From CAYJEO01 sp964369355 (GTDB lineage: Bacteria; Bacillota_I; Bacilli_A; RF39; UBA660), in assembly GCA_964369355.1 (NCBI GenBank), contig CAYJEO010000023.1:1-13191 (forward strand): a stretch of 13,191 bases of DNA, given 5' to 3'. Position 1 is the stretch's first letter. Each line of letters starts with the position of its first letter. The translations under genes and the position numbers were made by a program. The notes under the pieces are model-generated. The model saw only the letters and a list, made by a program, of their open reading frames with translations. It was not told the origin of the DNA and did not search any database. Below are positions 1 through 5,792 of the stretch, in pieces.

Positions 1-42
1 AGTAAATGATGCTATATTTTTTTTAAATTCTTTTTTAATCAT
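1..42 (-). CDS. ABC transporter permease, N-terminal fragment (partial)
   Basis: Only the first 14 codons are inside the window (MIKKEFKKNIASFT). The ATG lies at 42-40, preceded by an AAGGTGA ribosome site. The first 8 nt overlap the end of the ATPase gene, whose TAA is at 37-35, so the two are almost certainly co-transcribed and translationally coupled. A short basic N-terminus of the KKEFKKN type is common at the cytoplasmic start of ABC-2 type permeases, before the first membrane helix. The family assignment therefore rests on context more than on the 14 residues. The rest of the gene lies beyond the left edge. Confidence 0.6.
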   Translation of the reverse strand, partial: MIKKEFKKNIASFT

Positions 43-901
43 TTTTATCACCTTCATAATAATGCATAAATATTTGTTCTAAACTTGGTTGTTCTATGGT
101 TAGATATTCTATTTTTATGCTACTCAATTCTTTAATTAAATCATTTAAGTTTTCATTATATATAAATTTTATTTCATTATTTTCTTTGGATATAATTTGT
201 TTATTTTCCAAATTAATTTTATTTTTTGTTTTAAGAGTAACTATTTGATAATTATCATTTATTAATTCTTTTACTTCTTTTATTTCAATAATCTTACCAT
301 TTTTAATAATTCCTACTCTATCACATACTTTTTTTACTTCTTCTAAATTATGTGATGATAAAAATATTGTTGTTCCTTTTTCTTTTTCTTTTATTAATAT
401 GTCAAAAAATTCTTTTTGTTTTAAAGGGTCTAATCCATTAGTTGGCTCATCTAATATTAATATTTTAGGATCATGCATTAAAGCTATTGCAATTCCTACT
501 TTTTTTAAATTACCGAATGATAGTTCAGATATTTTTTTATTTGTATCAATTTCTAAAGTATTTATTAAATATTCAAGTTTTTTATTACAATCTTTTTTAT
601 AAAAGCAACTAGCATATTCAAACATTTCTTTTACTTTAAAATTTTTATATAAATTTATTTCACTTGGTAAATATCCTATATCATCCTTGTAATCTTCTGA
701 TATGTCTGTGTTAATACCATTTACTAGTATTTCGCCTTCTGTTTTATTTATAAATTTAAGTATTGCTCTAATAGTTGTTGATTTACCTGATCCATTTGGT
801 CCGATAAAACCAAATATTTCACCTTTTTTAATATGTAAGTTTAAATTTTCTACAGCAAGTACTTTATCATAATACTTTGTTAAGTTATTTATCTTTATCA
901 T
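35..901 (-). CDS. ABC transporter ATP-binding protein (ABC-2 type exporter)
   Basis: A 288-residue cytoplasmic ATPase that would power the membrane permease encoded immediately downstream. Visible motifs: Walker A GPNGSGKST at residues 34-42, signature LSFGN at 127-131 in place of LSGGQ, Walker B ILILDEP at 147-153 followed by TNGLDP, and the switch histidine in LSSHN at 184. The length and the roughly 70-residue tail after the nucleotide-binding fold match the drug, peptide or antibiotic exporter ATPases of low-GC bacteria; substrate cannot be inferred. An in-frame ATG at 919 gives a six-residue extension, but GAGG at 910-907 sits 5 nt before the ATG at 901. The -10 box at 928-923 would also start transcription after 919, so 901 is chosen. 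The 3' end overlaps the permease start by 8 nt. Confidence 0.9.
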   Translation of the reverse strand: MIKINNLTKYYDKVLAVENLNLHIKKGEIFGFIGPNGSGKSTTIRAILKFINKTEGEILVNGINTDISEDYKDDIGYLPSEINLYKNFKVKEMFEYASCFYKKDCNKKLEYLINTLEIDTNKKISELSFGNLKKVGIAIALMHDPKILILDEPTNGLDPLKQKEFFDILIKEKEKGTTIFLSSHNLEEVKKVCDRVGIIKNGKIIEIKEVKELINDNYQIVTLKTKNKINLENKQIISKENNEIKFIYNENLNDLIKELSSIKIEYLTIEQPSLEQIFMHYYEGDKND

Positions 902-922
902 GTGCACCTCTATTCTCATTTA

Positions 923-931
923 AGTATATCA
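923..931 (-). promoter_or_regulatory. Extended -10 promoter of the ABC transporter operon
   Basis: Read on the minus strand this is TGATATACT, an extended -10 element (TGn plus TATACT). Transcription should begin near 916, leaving a leader of about 15 nt that contains the GAGG ribosome site. The -35 region falls in the T-run of the preceding gene's terminator and is poor, which is usual for extended -10 promoters. Confidence 0.5.
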
Positions 932-938
932 TATTTTA

Positions 939-969
939 AAATAAAAAAAACTTCCATTAAGAAAGTTTT
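939..969 (-). terminator. Intrinsic terminator of the 957-1517 gene
   Basis: On the minus strand AAAACTTTC (969-961) pairs with GGAAGTTTT (955-947), with one G-U pair and a 5-nt loop, followed by a long run of Ts down to 939. The loop contains the TAA stop codon of the gene (959-957). Confidence 0.8.
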
Positions 970-1517
970 CTTGTTTTTTGTGTGTCTTTTGGTTCAAATA
1001 TGATCATAGATACATTTAAATTATTTAATTGTTCTTCTGTTAAAGTAACTTCTAAATTATCTTTAACAACTATACTTGAATCAGGTTTTATTTTTAAATA
1101 ATAATTTTTATTATCTGCTATTACTTCATGTATTATATCATTTGTATTTGTAAATTCGTCTCTTATATAACCATTTTTTTCATATGCATTTTGAATAGTG
1201 TTGAATAAATTATTTAATTCTTCTTTATATTTTTCTAACACATATATCGTTTTATCATTTAAAGTAGTTCCATAAAATTTATTATCGCTTATGCATTTTA
1301 CTATTTTTATTATTTCACCTAAACAATTTTCTGAATAAAAGTTAAGTTGAATAAAATCTTCTTCTTTTATTTCACAACTTATTGCATCTATTATTTTATA
1401 ATTTTTATTAATATTGTTTTTTAGATTATTTTTAAGACAATGAATTTCTTGCATTTCTTTATACGTTTTATTAGCATTTACATATAAATCTAATAATGAA
1501 TTTCTTTTAATTTCCAT
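957..1517 (-). CDS. Hypothetical cytoplasmic protein, paralog cluster member 1
   Basis: A 186-residue protein that I do not recognise. It has no signal peptide or membrane segment. It starts with a charged helical region (about residues 1-40), then an alternating segment around DFIQLNFYSEN that looks like beta strands, then a helix around YKEELNNLFNTIQN. A C-terminal stretch (DSSIVVKDNLEV) also looks like strands. The order of strand segment then helix ending in NLF-x-x-I is repeated in the two genes upstream, most clearly in 1583-2230, which suggests distant paralogs. The start is supported by AGAGGTG just before the ATG and by a sigma-A-like promoter. The gene has its own terminator and is a separate transcription unit from the ABC operon. 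No function can be proposed. Confidence 0.75.
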   Translation of the reverse strand: MEIKRNSLLDLYVNANKTYKEMQEIHCLKNNLKNNINKNYKIIDAISCEIKEEDFIQLNFYSENCLGEIIKIVKCISDNKFYGTTLNDKTIYVLEKYKEELNNLFNTIQNAYEKNGYIRDEFTNTNDIIHEVIADNKNYYLKIKPDSSIVVKDNLEVTLTEEQLNNLNVSMIIFEPKDTQKTRKLS

Positions 1518-1540
1518 ATAGCACCTCTTTAACTTGGAAT

Positions 1541-1569
1541 ATATTACTATAAATTTCTAATTTTGTAAA
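1541..1569 (-). promoter_or_regulatory. Sigma-A-like promoter of the 957-1517 gene
   Basis: TTTACA at 1569-1564, a 17-bp spacer and TAATAT at 1546-1541 on the minus strand. The -10 context AGTAATATAT and the -35 TTTACAAAA are shared, at the same spacing, with the promoter of the next gene upstream (2253-2281). Confidence 0.6.
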
Positions 1570-1571
1570 GT

Positions 1572-1597
1572 AAAAGACTTTCTTATGAAAGCCTTTT
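1572..1597 (-). terminator. Hairpin terminator at the end of the 1583-2230 gene
   Basis: An 11-bp stem (1572-1582 with 1587-1597), broken only by a position that is a G-U pair in minus-strand RNA, with a 4-nt loop. The stop codon of the gene (1585-1583) starts in the loop. The minus-strand T-tract after the stem is moderate (CTTTTACTTT). The plus-strand side is also T-rich, so it could work in both directions. Confidence 0.65.
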
Positions 1598-2230
1598 TGT
1601 TTTTGATTTACTTATTAATTCATTAATTAGATTAGTTTTTAAATATGTAGTTTCATCCAAGTAATCATTTGGTAATGTATTACCTAGAAAATCTTTTATA
1701 CTAACTTTATAGTCTTCTTCTATTGTAAGTATTTGTTCTAAATTTGTATCAGTTAAAATTTTAAAAGTTTGATTTTCTTTTAATAAATTTAGTTTTTCAG
1801 TCATTACATTTTCAATTAAATCAAATAAATTTACTATTTCTTGGTGATATAATTCTAATATTATATCTGTCATATCTTCTTTTATAGCATAATGAATTTT
1901 TGTTTTTAATTCTCTTTTAACTTTTGCAATTATACTATTATCATCATTACTAATAAAAGTTAGTGTAATAAAATTTAATTCTTTATTATGTTCAATTTCA
2001 ATATTTTTAATTAAATCAACTTTTTTATTTTTTAAAATATTTTTAATTGATGTAAGTAATTTAACATCTTTATCAGTACTTTGACGATATAGTTCAATTA
2101 ATATTGGTGGGAAATAGTCATTAATTTTTGTTTTTAATGTACCTTTCATTTCATTAATTTGTTTAAATTCATTTACGTATTCGTTTGTTATTTCAAGTAT
2201 TTCAGTTCCAGTTATTGTTTTATTTTCCAT
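1583..2230 (-). CDS. Hypothetical cytoplasmic protein, paralog cluster member 2
   Basis: A 215-residue protein of unknown family, without signal peptide or membrane helix. It is Lys/Glu/Asn-rich and mostly helical by composition. A central strand-like segment (ELNFITLTFISNDD, about residues 99-112) is followed some 35 residues later by a helix YHQEIVNLFDLIENV. This is the same order as in the neighbour at 957-1517, where FIQLNFYSEN is followed by YKEELNNLFNTIQN. Both also share an early LK-x-x-IN segment. I read this as distant paralogy; it has not been tested by alignment. GGAGG lies 7 nt before the ATG. A TTTACA / TAATAT promoter and an end-of-gene hairpin make it a single-gene unit, although read-through from the gene at 2285-2974 is possible. 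Confidence 0.75.
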   Translation of the reverse strand: MENKTITGTEILEITNEYVNEFKQINEMKGTLKTKINDYFPPILIELYRQSTDKDVKLLTSIKNILKNKKVDLIKNIEIEHNKELNFITLTFISNDDNSIIAKVKRELKTKIHYAIKEDMTDIILELYHQEIVNLFDLIENVMTEKLNLLKENQTFKILTDTNLEQILTIEEDYKVSIKDFLGNTLPNDYLDETTYLKTNLINELISKSKTKRLS

Positions 2231-2252
2231 AATTGTTCCTCCATTGTCGTAT

Positions 2253-2281
2253 ATATTACTACAATTATATTTTTTTGTAAA
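2253..2281 (-). promoter_or_regulatory. Sigma-A-like promoter of the 1583-2230 gene
   Basis: TTTACA at 2281-2276, a 17-bp spacer and TAATAT at 2258-2253 on the minus strand, 23 nt before the start codon. It closely matches the promoter at 1541-1569 in both boxes and spacing. Confidence 0.6.
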
Positions 2282-2284
2282 GTT

Positions 2285-2974
2285 TTATCTAATTTTAGTA
2301 TTTTTATCTTTATGATTATAAATTATTTCTTTATATACTTCATTTGTTTTTGTTAAGTCAATTGGTATTTTTTTTAATAAGTGATTTTTACTTGCTTTTA
2401 ATATTCTTTTAATTTCTTTTGTTTCTTTTACTATTTCATCTAATATAATAGTTGATTCATATTTTAAATTATGACTTAGTCTTGTTTTAATTGTGAAGTG
2501 ATTTAATTTAGATTCAATAATGTCGTGTAATTGGCTAGTTCTTTCAAATGTATAACCCGAAAAATTGCTTTTATATTTATCTTTTGTGTCTTCTAATAAA
2601 TTAAGTACATTTTCTATTTTACCTTTTAATGTATTCATTATCATTTCACTTTTTTTATTTTTTTCAGGTATTATTTCTTTATTTTTTTCTTTAATTATAC
2701 ACGCACTTTCACTGCTATTTTTGAATGTTATATATATTTTAGAAAGTTTATCTGTTGAAGTATATATAATATGCCTAACCTTATTAATTTCTTTTATTTT
2801 AGTTTTGTTTATATCTTTTATTATTAATTCTTCACTTACAATTTCTCTTAGTTCTTTTAATTCACTATTTAATATTTCTGTGAATTCATATAAACTAATT
2901 TCTAAGTTATTGTATTCAACATCAGGGCGTTGTAAGTACCCTTTTATTATTTTAATAAAGTCTATATCTGTCAT
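2285..2974 (-). CDS. Hypothetical cytoplasmic protein, paralog cluster member 3
   Basis: A 229-residue Lys/Glu/Ile-rich protein that I do not recognise; no signal peptide, membrane helix or catalytic motif is visible. The N-terminal 70 residues look helical or coiled (EFTEILNSELKELREIVSEE). A strand-like stretch follows (LSKIYITFKNSSESACIIK), then a helix with KIENVLNLLEDTKDKY. This order resembles the two genes downstream, so it is probably a third, more divergent paralog. The start is well supported by AAGGAGG 4 nt before the ATG. No convincing terminator lies between its stop and the next gene (54 bp), so the two may be partly co-transcribed. The C-terminal 60 residues are very basic, which would allow nucleic-acid binding, but nothing more specific is visible. 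Confidence 0.72.
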   Translation of the reverse strand: MTDIDFIKIIKGYLQRPDVEYNNLEISLYEFTEILNSELKELREIVSEELIIKDINKTKIKEINKVRHIIYTSTDKLSKIYITFKNSSESACIIKEKNKEIIPEKNKKSEMIMNTLKGKIENVLNLLEDTKDKYKSNFSGYTFERTSQLHDIIESKLNHFTIKTRLSHNLKYESTIILDEIVKETKEIKRILKASKNHLLKKIPIDLTKTNEVYKEIIYNHKDKNTKIR

Positions 2975-2994
2975 AATACCTCCTTGTTAACTAT

Positions 2995-3024
2995 ATAATA
3001 ACATATTTTATTTATTCTTGTATA
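2995..3024 (-). promoter_or_regulatory. Extended -10 promoter of the 2285-2974 gene
   Basis: On the minus strand TATACA (3024-3019), an 18-bp spacer ending in TGT, and TATTAT (3000-2995). The TG before the -10 gives an extended element. It lies just downstream of the nitroreductase terminator. Confidence 0.5.
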
Positions 3025-3025
3025 G

Positions 3026-3049
3026 AAAAAGAACTTTTAAAAAGTTCTT
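3026..3049 (-). terminator. Intrinsic terminator of the nitroreductase gene
   Basis: AAGAACTT (3049-3042) pairs with AAGTTCTT (3036-3029) on the minus strand around a 5-nt loop, followed by TTT. The nitroreductase stop codon (3050-3048) overlaps the stem. Nearly the same hairpin occurs at the right edge of the window. Confidence 0.7.
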
Positions 3050-3593
3050 AATCGACAAAACGCATTATTTCGTTTAATTCTTTTTTTGGTGGAACTGTTC
3101 CTTTGCTTTCTGGATATCCATAAACAATTATTGCTGCTACTGTTTCTGTTTTTGGTAAATCAACAATTTTAGCTATTTCTTCTTCGTCTATTACTCCAAA
3201 AATACATGTACCAACACCATAATTATGTGCAGCTAGACAAAATGTTTGGCAAGCAATTCCCGAATCAAACATTTCCCACATATTTTCTTTAATTTTATCT
3301 CCGTCTACTCCACCTAATTTTCCGCTTTTTCCTATTTCATAACTTAAAACTAATACCCCAGGTGCAGTTTGTAAAGTTTTTATGTTATATGCAAATCCTT
3401 TTACACCTTTGTCTGCTATTTCTTTTATTAACTCTTCTTTGTCAACAAAAGTATATCTAGCTATTTGTTGATTAGCCCATGAAGGGGAATATGAGGCGGC
3501 ATCAACTATTAGTTTTAATGTATCTCTTGATACTTTTTCTTGTTTATATTTTCTTATACTTCTTCTTTCTTTAATCATTTCGATTGCTTCCAT
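3048..3593 (-). CDS. Nitroreductase-family FMN oxidoreductase
   Basis: A 181-residue cytoplasmic flavoprotein of the NAD(P)H-dependent nitroreductase family, normally a homodimer with FMN bound at the subunit interface. Seen in the sequence: the N-terminal FMN-phosphate motif ERRSIRKY at residues 9-16, PSWANQQ at 37-43, and the conserved helix WEMFDSGIACQTFCLAAHNYG at 106-126 followed by GTCIFGV. A C-terminal VYGYPE (158-162) completes the pattern. The length is usual for the small one-domain members. The physiological substrate cannot be predicted; such enzymes reduce quinones, nitro compounds or other small electrophiles. AGGTGA precedes the ATG at 3593, and a near-consensus sigma-A promoter and its own terminator make it monocistronic. 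Confidence 0.9.
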   Translation of the reverse strand: MEAIEMIKERRSIRKYKQEKVSRDTLKLIVDAASYSPSWANQQIARYTFVDKEELIKEIADKGVKGFAYNIKTLQTAPGVLVLSYEIGKSGKLGGVDGDKIKENMWEMFDSGIACQTFCLAAHNYGVGTCIFGVIDEEEIAKIVDLPKTETVAAIIVYGYPESKGTVPPKKELNEIMRFVD

Positions 3594-3608
3594 ATTATCA
3601 CCTACTTT

Positions 3609-3637
3609 ATTATAACTTTATTTTCTAAATTTATCAA
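3609..3637 (-). promoter_or_regulatory. Sigma-A promoter of the nitroreductase gene
   Basis: TTGATA at 3637-3632, a 17-bp spacer and TATAAT at 3614-3609 on the minus strand: five of six consensus bases at -35 and a perfect -10. It overlaps the last bases after the collagen-like gene. Confidence 0.75.
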
Positions 3638-3651
3638 TTAATATTTTGATA
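3632..3651 (-). terminator. Possible weak terminator hairpin of the collagen-like gene
   Basis: TATCAA (3651-3646) can pair with TTGATA (3637-3632) on the minus strand, and the gene's stop codon falls in the 8-nt loop. The stem is only 6 bp and the T-tract is poor. The 3' arm is also the -35 box of the nitroreductase promoter, so the pairing may be accidental. Confidence 0.25.
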
Positions 3652-4429
3652 TAACAAAATTAGTGTTTTCTATATTTAATGAATTTCCTGAAGAATTTTG
3701 AAGAGCTAATGTGAATTCAGATATTTCGTCCATACAAAAAGTTTGATGAACTGTACAATAATCATCTACGCCTAGTGTTGCTATCATTTTATTTCTAGAC
3801 ATAGCACTAGAATTTCTTACTATATCTACTATTTGATTTCCTGCAGTTATTGCTTGCATAGTAACTGAAACATCTATTTTGTACATTCCTGGCGGTAAAG
3901 TAACTACATTACCTGTTACCGTTATTGGATTAGCATCACTTGTTATTATAGTTGATAAAGGCAATGTATTGTCGCTATCAACAACATTAGATCCTGTTGC
4001 TCCTGCTTCAAATAAATCAGTTATTGGTGTACCTGCCGGTCCAGTTGGCCCTGTCGGTCCTGTCGGTCCGGTTGCTCCATCTAATCCTGTTGGTCCTGTC
4101 GGTCCGGTTGCTCCCTCTAGTCCAGTTGGTCCAGTTGGTCCGGTTGCTCCATCTAATCCTGTTGGTCCTGTCGGTCCGGTTGGTCCCGTTGGTCCTGACG
4201 GAATTACAAAATCTAAAATTACATCCTGCTCTGTTCCTGCATTAGTTACCATTGCATTAGTTCCAGCTTCTCCAGTTGTGGTTGTACCCACATTTATAGT
4301 TGCAGGCCCTGCTGGACCGGTTGGTCCTGTTGCACCCGTTGCCCCGGGTGTTCCCATAACTAGAAAAGGAAATATATTATGTTTTTTATGTTTGTTTATT
4401 TTTTCATTTGCTTTTTTATAATTATCCAT
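3638..4429 (-). CDS. Collagen-like surface glycoprotein with BclA-type C-terminal domain
   Basis: A 263-residue protein built like the BclA spore-surface (exosporium) filaments. A basic N-terminus (1-20) leads to a first Gly-X-Y tract (26-43). A non-collagen insert (about 44-77, with VGTTTTGEAGT and ILDFVIPSG) comes next, then a second Gly-X-Y tract (79-133) rich in GPT. The C-terminal domain (about 138-263, with TLPPGMYKIDVSV) resembles the TNF/C1q-like trimer-forming heads of this family. Threonines in GPT triplets are the usual O-glycosylation sites in BclA. It has no classical signal peptide, as expected for a protein assembled on the spore by the mother cell. The ATG at 4429 is preferred over an in-frame ATG at 4459 because GGAGG lies directly before it and the putative promoter lies between them. 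A glycosyltransferase gene is immediately upstream. A phage-tail or other surface role is possible but less likely here. Confidence 0.85.
   Translation of the reverse strand: MDNYKKANEKINKHKKHNIFPFLVMGTPGATGATGPTGPAGPATINVGTTTTGEAGTNAMVTNAGTEQDVILDFVIPSGPTGPTGPTGPTGLDGATGPTGPTGLEGATGPTGPTGLDGATGPTGPTGPTGPAGTPITDLFEAGATGSNVVDSDNTLPLSTIITSDANPITVTGNVVTLPPGMYKIDVSVTMQAITAGNQIVDIVRNSSAMSRNKMIATLGVDDYCTVHQTFCMDEISEFTLALQNSSGNSLNIENTNFVISKY
4052..4159 (-). repeat. Three tandem 36-bp collagen repeats
   Basis: Residues 91-126 of the collagen-like protein are three copies of a 12-residue unit, GLDGATGPTGPT, with Glu for Asp in the middle copy. The DNA copies (4124-4159, 4088-4123, 4052-4087) differ at only a few positions, so the array is recent enough to vary in number between strains. 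Confidence 0.85.
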
Positions 4430-4447
4430 TTTATCCTCCTTCCATTT

Positions 4448-4456
4448 TATAATATG
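4448..4456 (-). promoter_or_regulatory. Putative late-sporulation (SigK-type) -10 box of the collagen-like gene
   Basis: CATATTATA on the minus strand fits the SigK -10 form CATAnnnTA and is followed by AA. The same 11 bases, CATATTATAAA, precede the cotD-like gene. No good sigma-A -35 is seen at 17 bp; about 16 bp upstream is CTATTT, and the cotD-like gene has TTATTC there. The leader would be very short, starting just before AAGGAGG. Confidence 0.4.
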
Positions 4457-4476
4457 CAAAGAGTAATTTCTTAAAT

Positions 4477-4489
4477 AGATTATATATCT
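4477..4489 (-). terminator. Very weak hairpin at the glycosyltransferase stop codon
   Basis: AGAT (4489-4486) can pair with ATCT (4480-4477) around a 5-nt AT loop that overlaps the TAA. Four base pairs are too few for a convincing terminator, so read-through into the collagen-like gene 50 bp downstream is likely. Confidence 0.15.
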
Positions 4490-5568
4490 TTATTTATTTG
4501 CAATTCTATTATTTTTTTATTTTCTATTAATCTATTATCACTTGGATTCATACTTAATGCAATTATTATATTTTCAAGTGATAAACTATACTCACCAACT
4601 CTAAAATATGCAATTGATAAAATATCATAAAGAGTATTATCCCAGCTAGATATTTCATTAATGTAGCTTTTTGCTTTATGTTTAATTTCTAAAGCTTTAT
4701 TACTATATTTTATAACATTTTTCCAATTATTTAATTTGTATTCTAATAAAGCATATTCTACATAAGCATCCCTTAAGTAAGGTGCTTCTATTATAGCTTT
4801 ATCTAACCACATTTTTGCTTCATCGATTCTCTTTAATTTTAAATATGATCTTGCTATAAAACGCATTGAAGCTGCTCTTTCATCTTTCCAAGTTGCGCTT
4901 TCTAAATTTAAATGCTCAATTAAAGTATCGATACATTCATTATTCATCCCGTAATACATGTACTCTCTTCCTAAATAATGCATATTTCGATCATTTAAAG
5001 GATTTTCTAAAACTGCTAATTCCAAAAGTGGTAAATATGAACTTCTCGATTTACTTTCATCGGGATAATGATTTAAAATAATTGATTCGTCTATTTTAAA
5101 CAGTTCATTATCACTTTGATATTTTAAAACCTCATGGACAGGATTAATCCAATTATAATTGCTTCTTGAATGTATTTTTTCACCAAAAAAACTAACTTTT
5201 GGTATATCATTATCTAATTTCCAGTTAAAAGTATATCTTAATCTATTAGTATCGCTTTCCCAAATAGACTCTATTTTTTCTCTCCAACCTTTTACAAACA
5301 CTTCATCCAAATCAGTACATACACATACATCCACATCATTTGGTACTAAATCAAGCGATTTATTTCGTGCAATATCAAATCTAAAAGGATTTATTTCTAT
5401 GCTTTCTACATTAACATTTTTACATTTTAATTTTTCTACAGTATTATCAGTGGAACCTGTATCAAGCACATATATTTCATCTGCTTCACTCATAGATTCA
5501 ACCCATCTATCAACAAATTTTTCTTCATTTTTGCATATTGCATAAACAATTATTTTTAACTTTTTCAT
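4480..5568 (-). CDS. GT2-family glycosyltransferase with C-terminal TPR repeats
   Basis: A 362-residue cytoplasmic protein. The N-terminal GT-A domain (about 1-170) carries the nucleotide-sugar motifs of family 2: ICKNEE at 11-16, VLDTGSTDNT at 34-43 and the metal-binding CTDLDEVF at 84-91. The conserved NPVHE (142-146) and LNHYPDES (165-172) of this subfamily follow. From about 190 to 345 are helical repeats that look like tetratricopeptide units, for example AKMWLDKAIIEAP and SLENIIIALSMNP. This architecture is shared with enzymes that glycosylate peptides or proteins, such as SunS. The gene ends 50 bp upstream of the collagen-like gene, so the obvious candidate substrate is its threonines. 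In C. difficile the glycosyltransferase gene sgtA likewise neighbours bclA3. AGGAGG precedes the ATG. Confidence 0.87.
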   Translation of the reverse strand: MKKLKIIVYAICKNEEKFVDRWVESMSEADEIYVLDTGSTDNTVEKLKCKNVNVESIEINPFRFDIARNKSLDLVPNDVDVCVCTDLDEVFVKGWREKIESIWESDTNRLRYTFNWKLDNDIPKVSFFGEKIHSRSNYNWINPVHEVLKYQSDNELFKIDESIILNHYPDESKSRSSYLPLLELAVLENPLNDRNMHYLGREYMYYGMNNECIDTLIEHLNLESATWKDERAASMRFIARSYLKLKRIDEAKMWLDKAIIEAPYLRDAYVEYALLEYKLNNWKNVIKYSNKALEIKHKAKSYINEISSWDNTLYDILSIAYFRVGEYSLSLENIIIALSMNPSDNRLIENKKIIELQINKDI

Positions 5569-5735
5569 AAATGCCTCCTAATATATTCTATGCAATACCT
5601 ATTTTTTAAGAAAAATCTTCTTTTTTTTAAATATTTTTTATTTTATCCGAAAGCTATTTTGCCCTTTATTTATAAGGTTAAATGCCAAAAAATAATATAT
5701 GCATATTTATATTTGTCGAAATTGTTAAAAAAACA
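5569..5735. other. Divergent intergenic region, AT-rich, no gene seen
   Basis: The space between the glycosyltransferase (leftward) and helicase (rightward) genes. It contains the leftward ribosome site and the CATAnnnTA box, T-runs near 5630, and a slightly more GC-containing patch around 5645-5693 (CCGAAAGC, TTGCCC, ATGCC). I compared that patch with riboswitch cores I know and found no match; only 4-bp stems form there. No open reading frame of note. Confidence 0.5.
5584..5592 (-). promoter_or_regulatory. Possible SigK-type -10 box of the glycosyltransferase gene
   Basis: CATAGAATA on the minus strand fits CATAnnnTA. It is close to the ribosome site: transcription 7 nt downstream would begin at or inside AGGAGG (5579-5574), so the leader would be minimal. 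This makes it the weakest of the three such boxes in the window. A sigma-A reading (TAGAAT) lacks a -35. Confidence 0.28.
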
Positions 5736-5764
5736 TTGTATTAATGCCTTAAGTATAGTATAAT
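5736..5764 (+). promoter_or_regulatory. Sigma-A promoter of the DEAD-box helicase gene
   Basis: TTGTAT at 5736-5741, a 17-bp spacer and a perfect TATAAT at 5759-5764. Transcription would start near 5771, giving a leader of about 22 nt. This is much shorter than the long leaders of classical cold-shock genes. Confidence 0.75.
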
Positions 5765-5792
5765 CATTGGGTTGAAAGAAGAGGAAATAAAA

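Noticed and set aside
957..1600. Shared C-terminal Arg/Lys-Leu-Ser in paralogs 1 and 2 as evidence of homology
   Set aside because: Those last codons are part of the terminator hairpins, so the similarity comes from the stem sequence.
2159..2990. Plus-strand frames rich in Phe, Ile and Ser opposite the hypothetical genes, resembling membrane proteins
   Set aside because: They are the complement of Lys/Asn/Glu-rich codons. They have no ribosome sites and overlap well-supported minus-strand genes.
4052..4159. CRISPR-like repeats
   Set aside because: The 36-bp units are contiguous without spacers and encode in-frame Gly-X-Y triplets.
3879..4421. Long plus-strand open frame with repeated Pro-Val-Gly-Pro across the collagen-like gene
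   Set aside because: It is the antisense of the Gly-Pro-Thr repeats, whose codons have no stops on the opposite strand. It has no ribosome site, and the minus-strand protein is clearly real.
4430..4459. Ten-residue N-terminal extension of the collagen-like protein from an ATG at 4459
   Set aside because: GGAGG and the promoter-like box lie between that ATG and 4429, and no ribosome site precedes 4459.
5569..5771. A riboswitch or long cold-shock leader before the helicase or glycosyltransferase
   Set aside because: The helicase promoter leaves only about 22 nt of leader, the leftward box leaves almost none, and no known riboswitch core or strong stem is visible.
5772..5792. TTG start giving the helicase seven extra residues
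   Set aside because: The TTG sits at the predicted transcription start, and the extra codons contain the GAGG ribosome site for the ATG at 5793.
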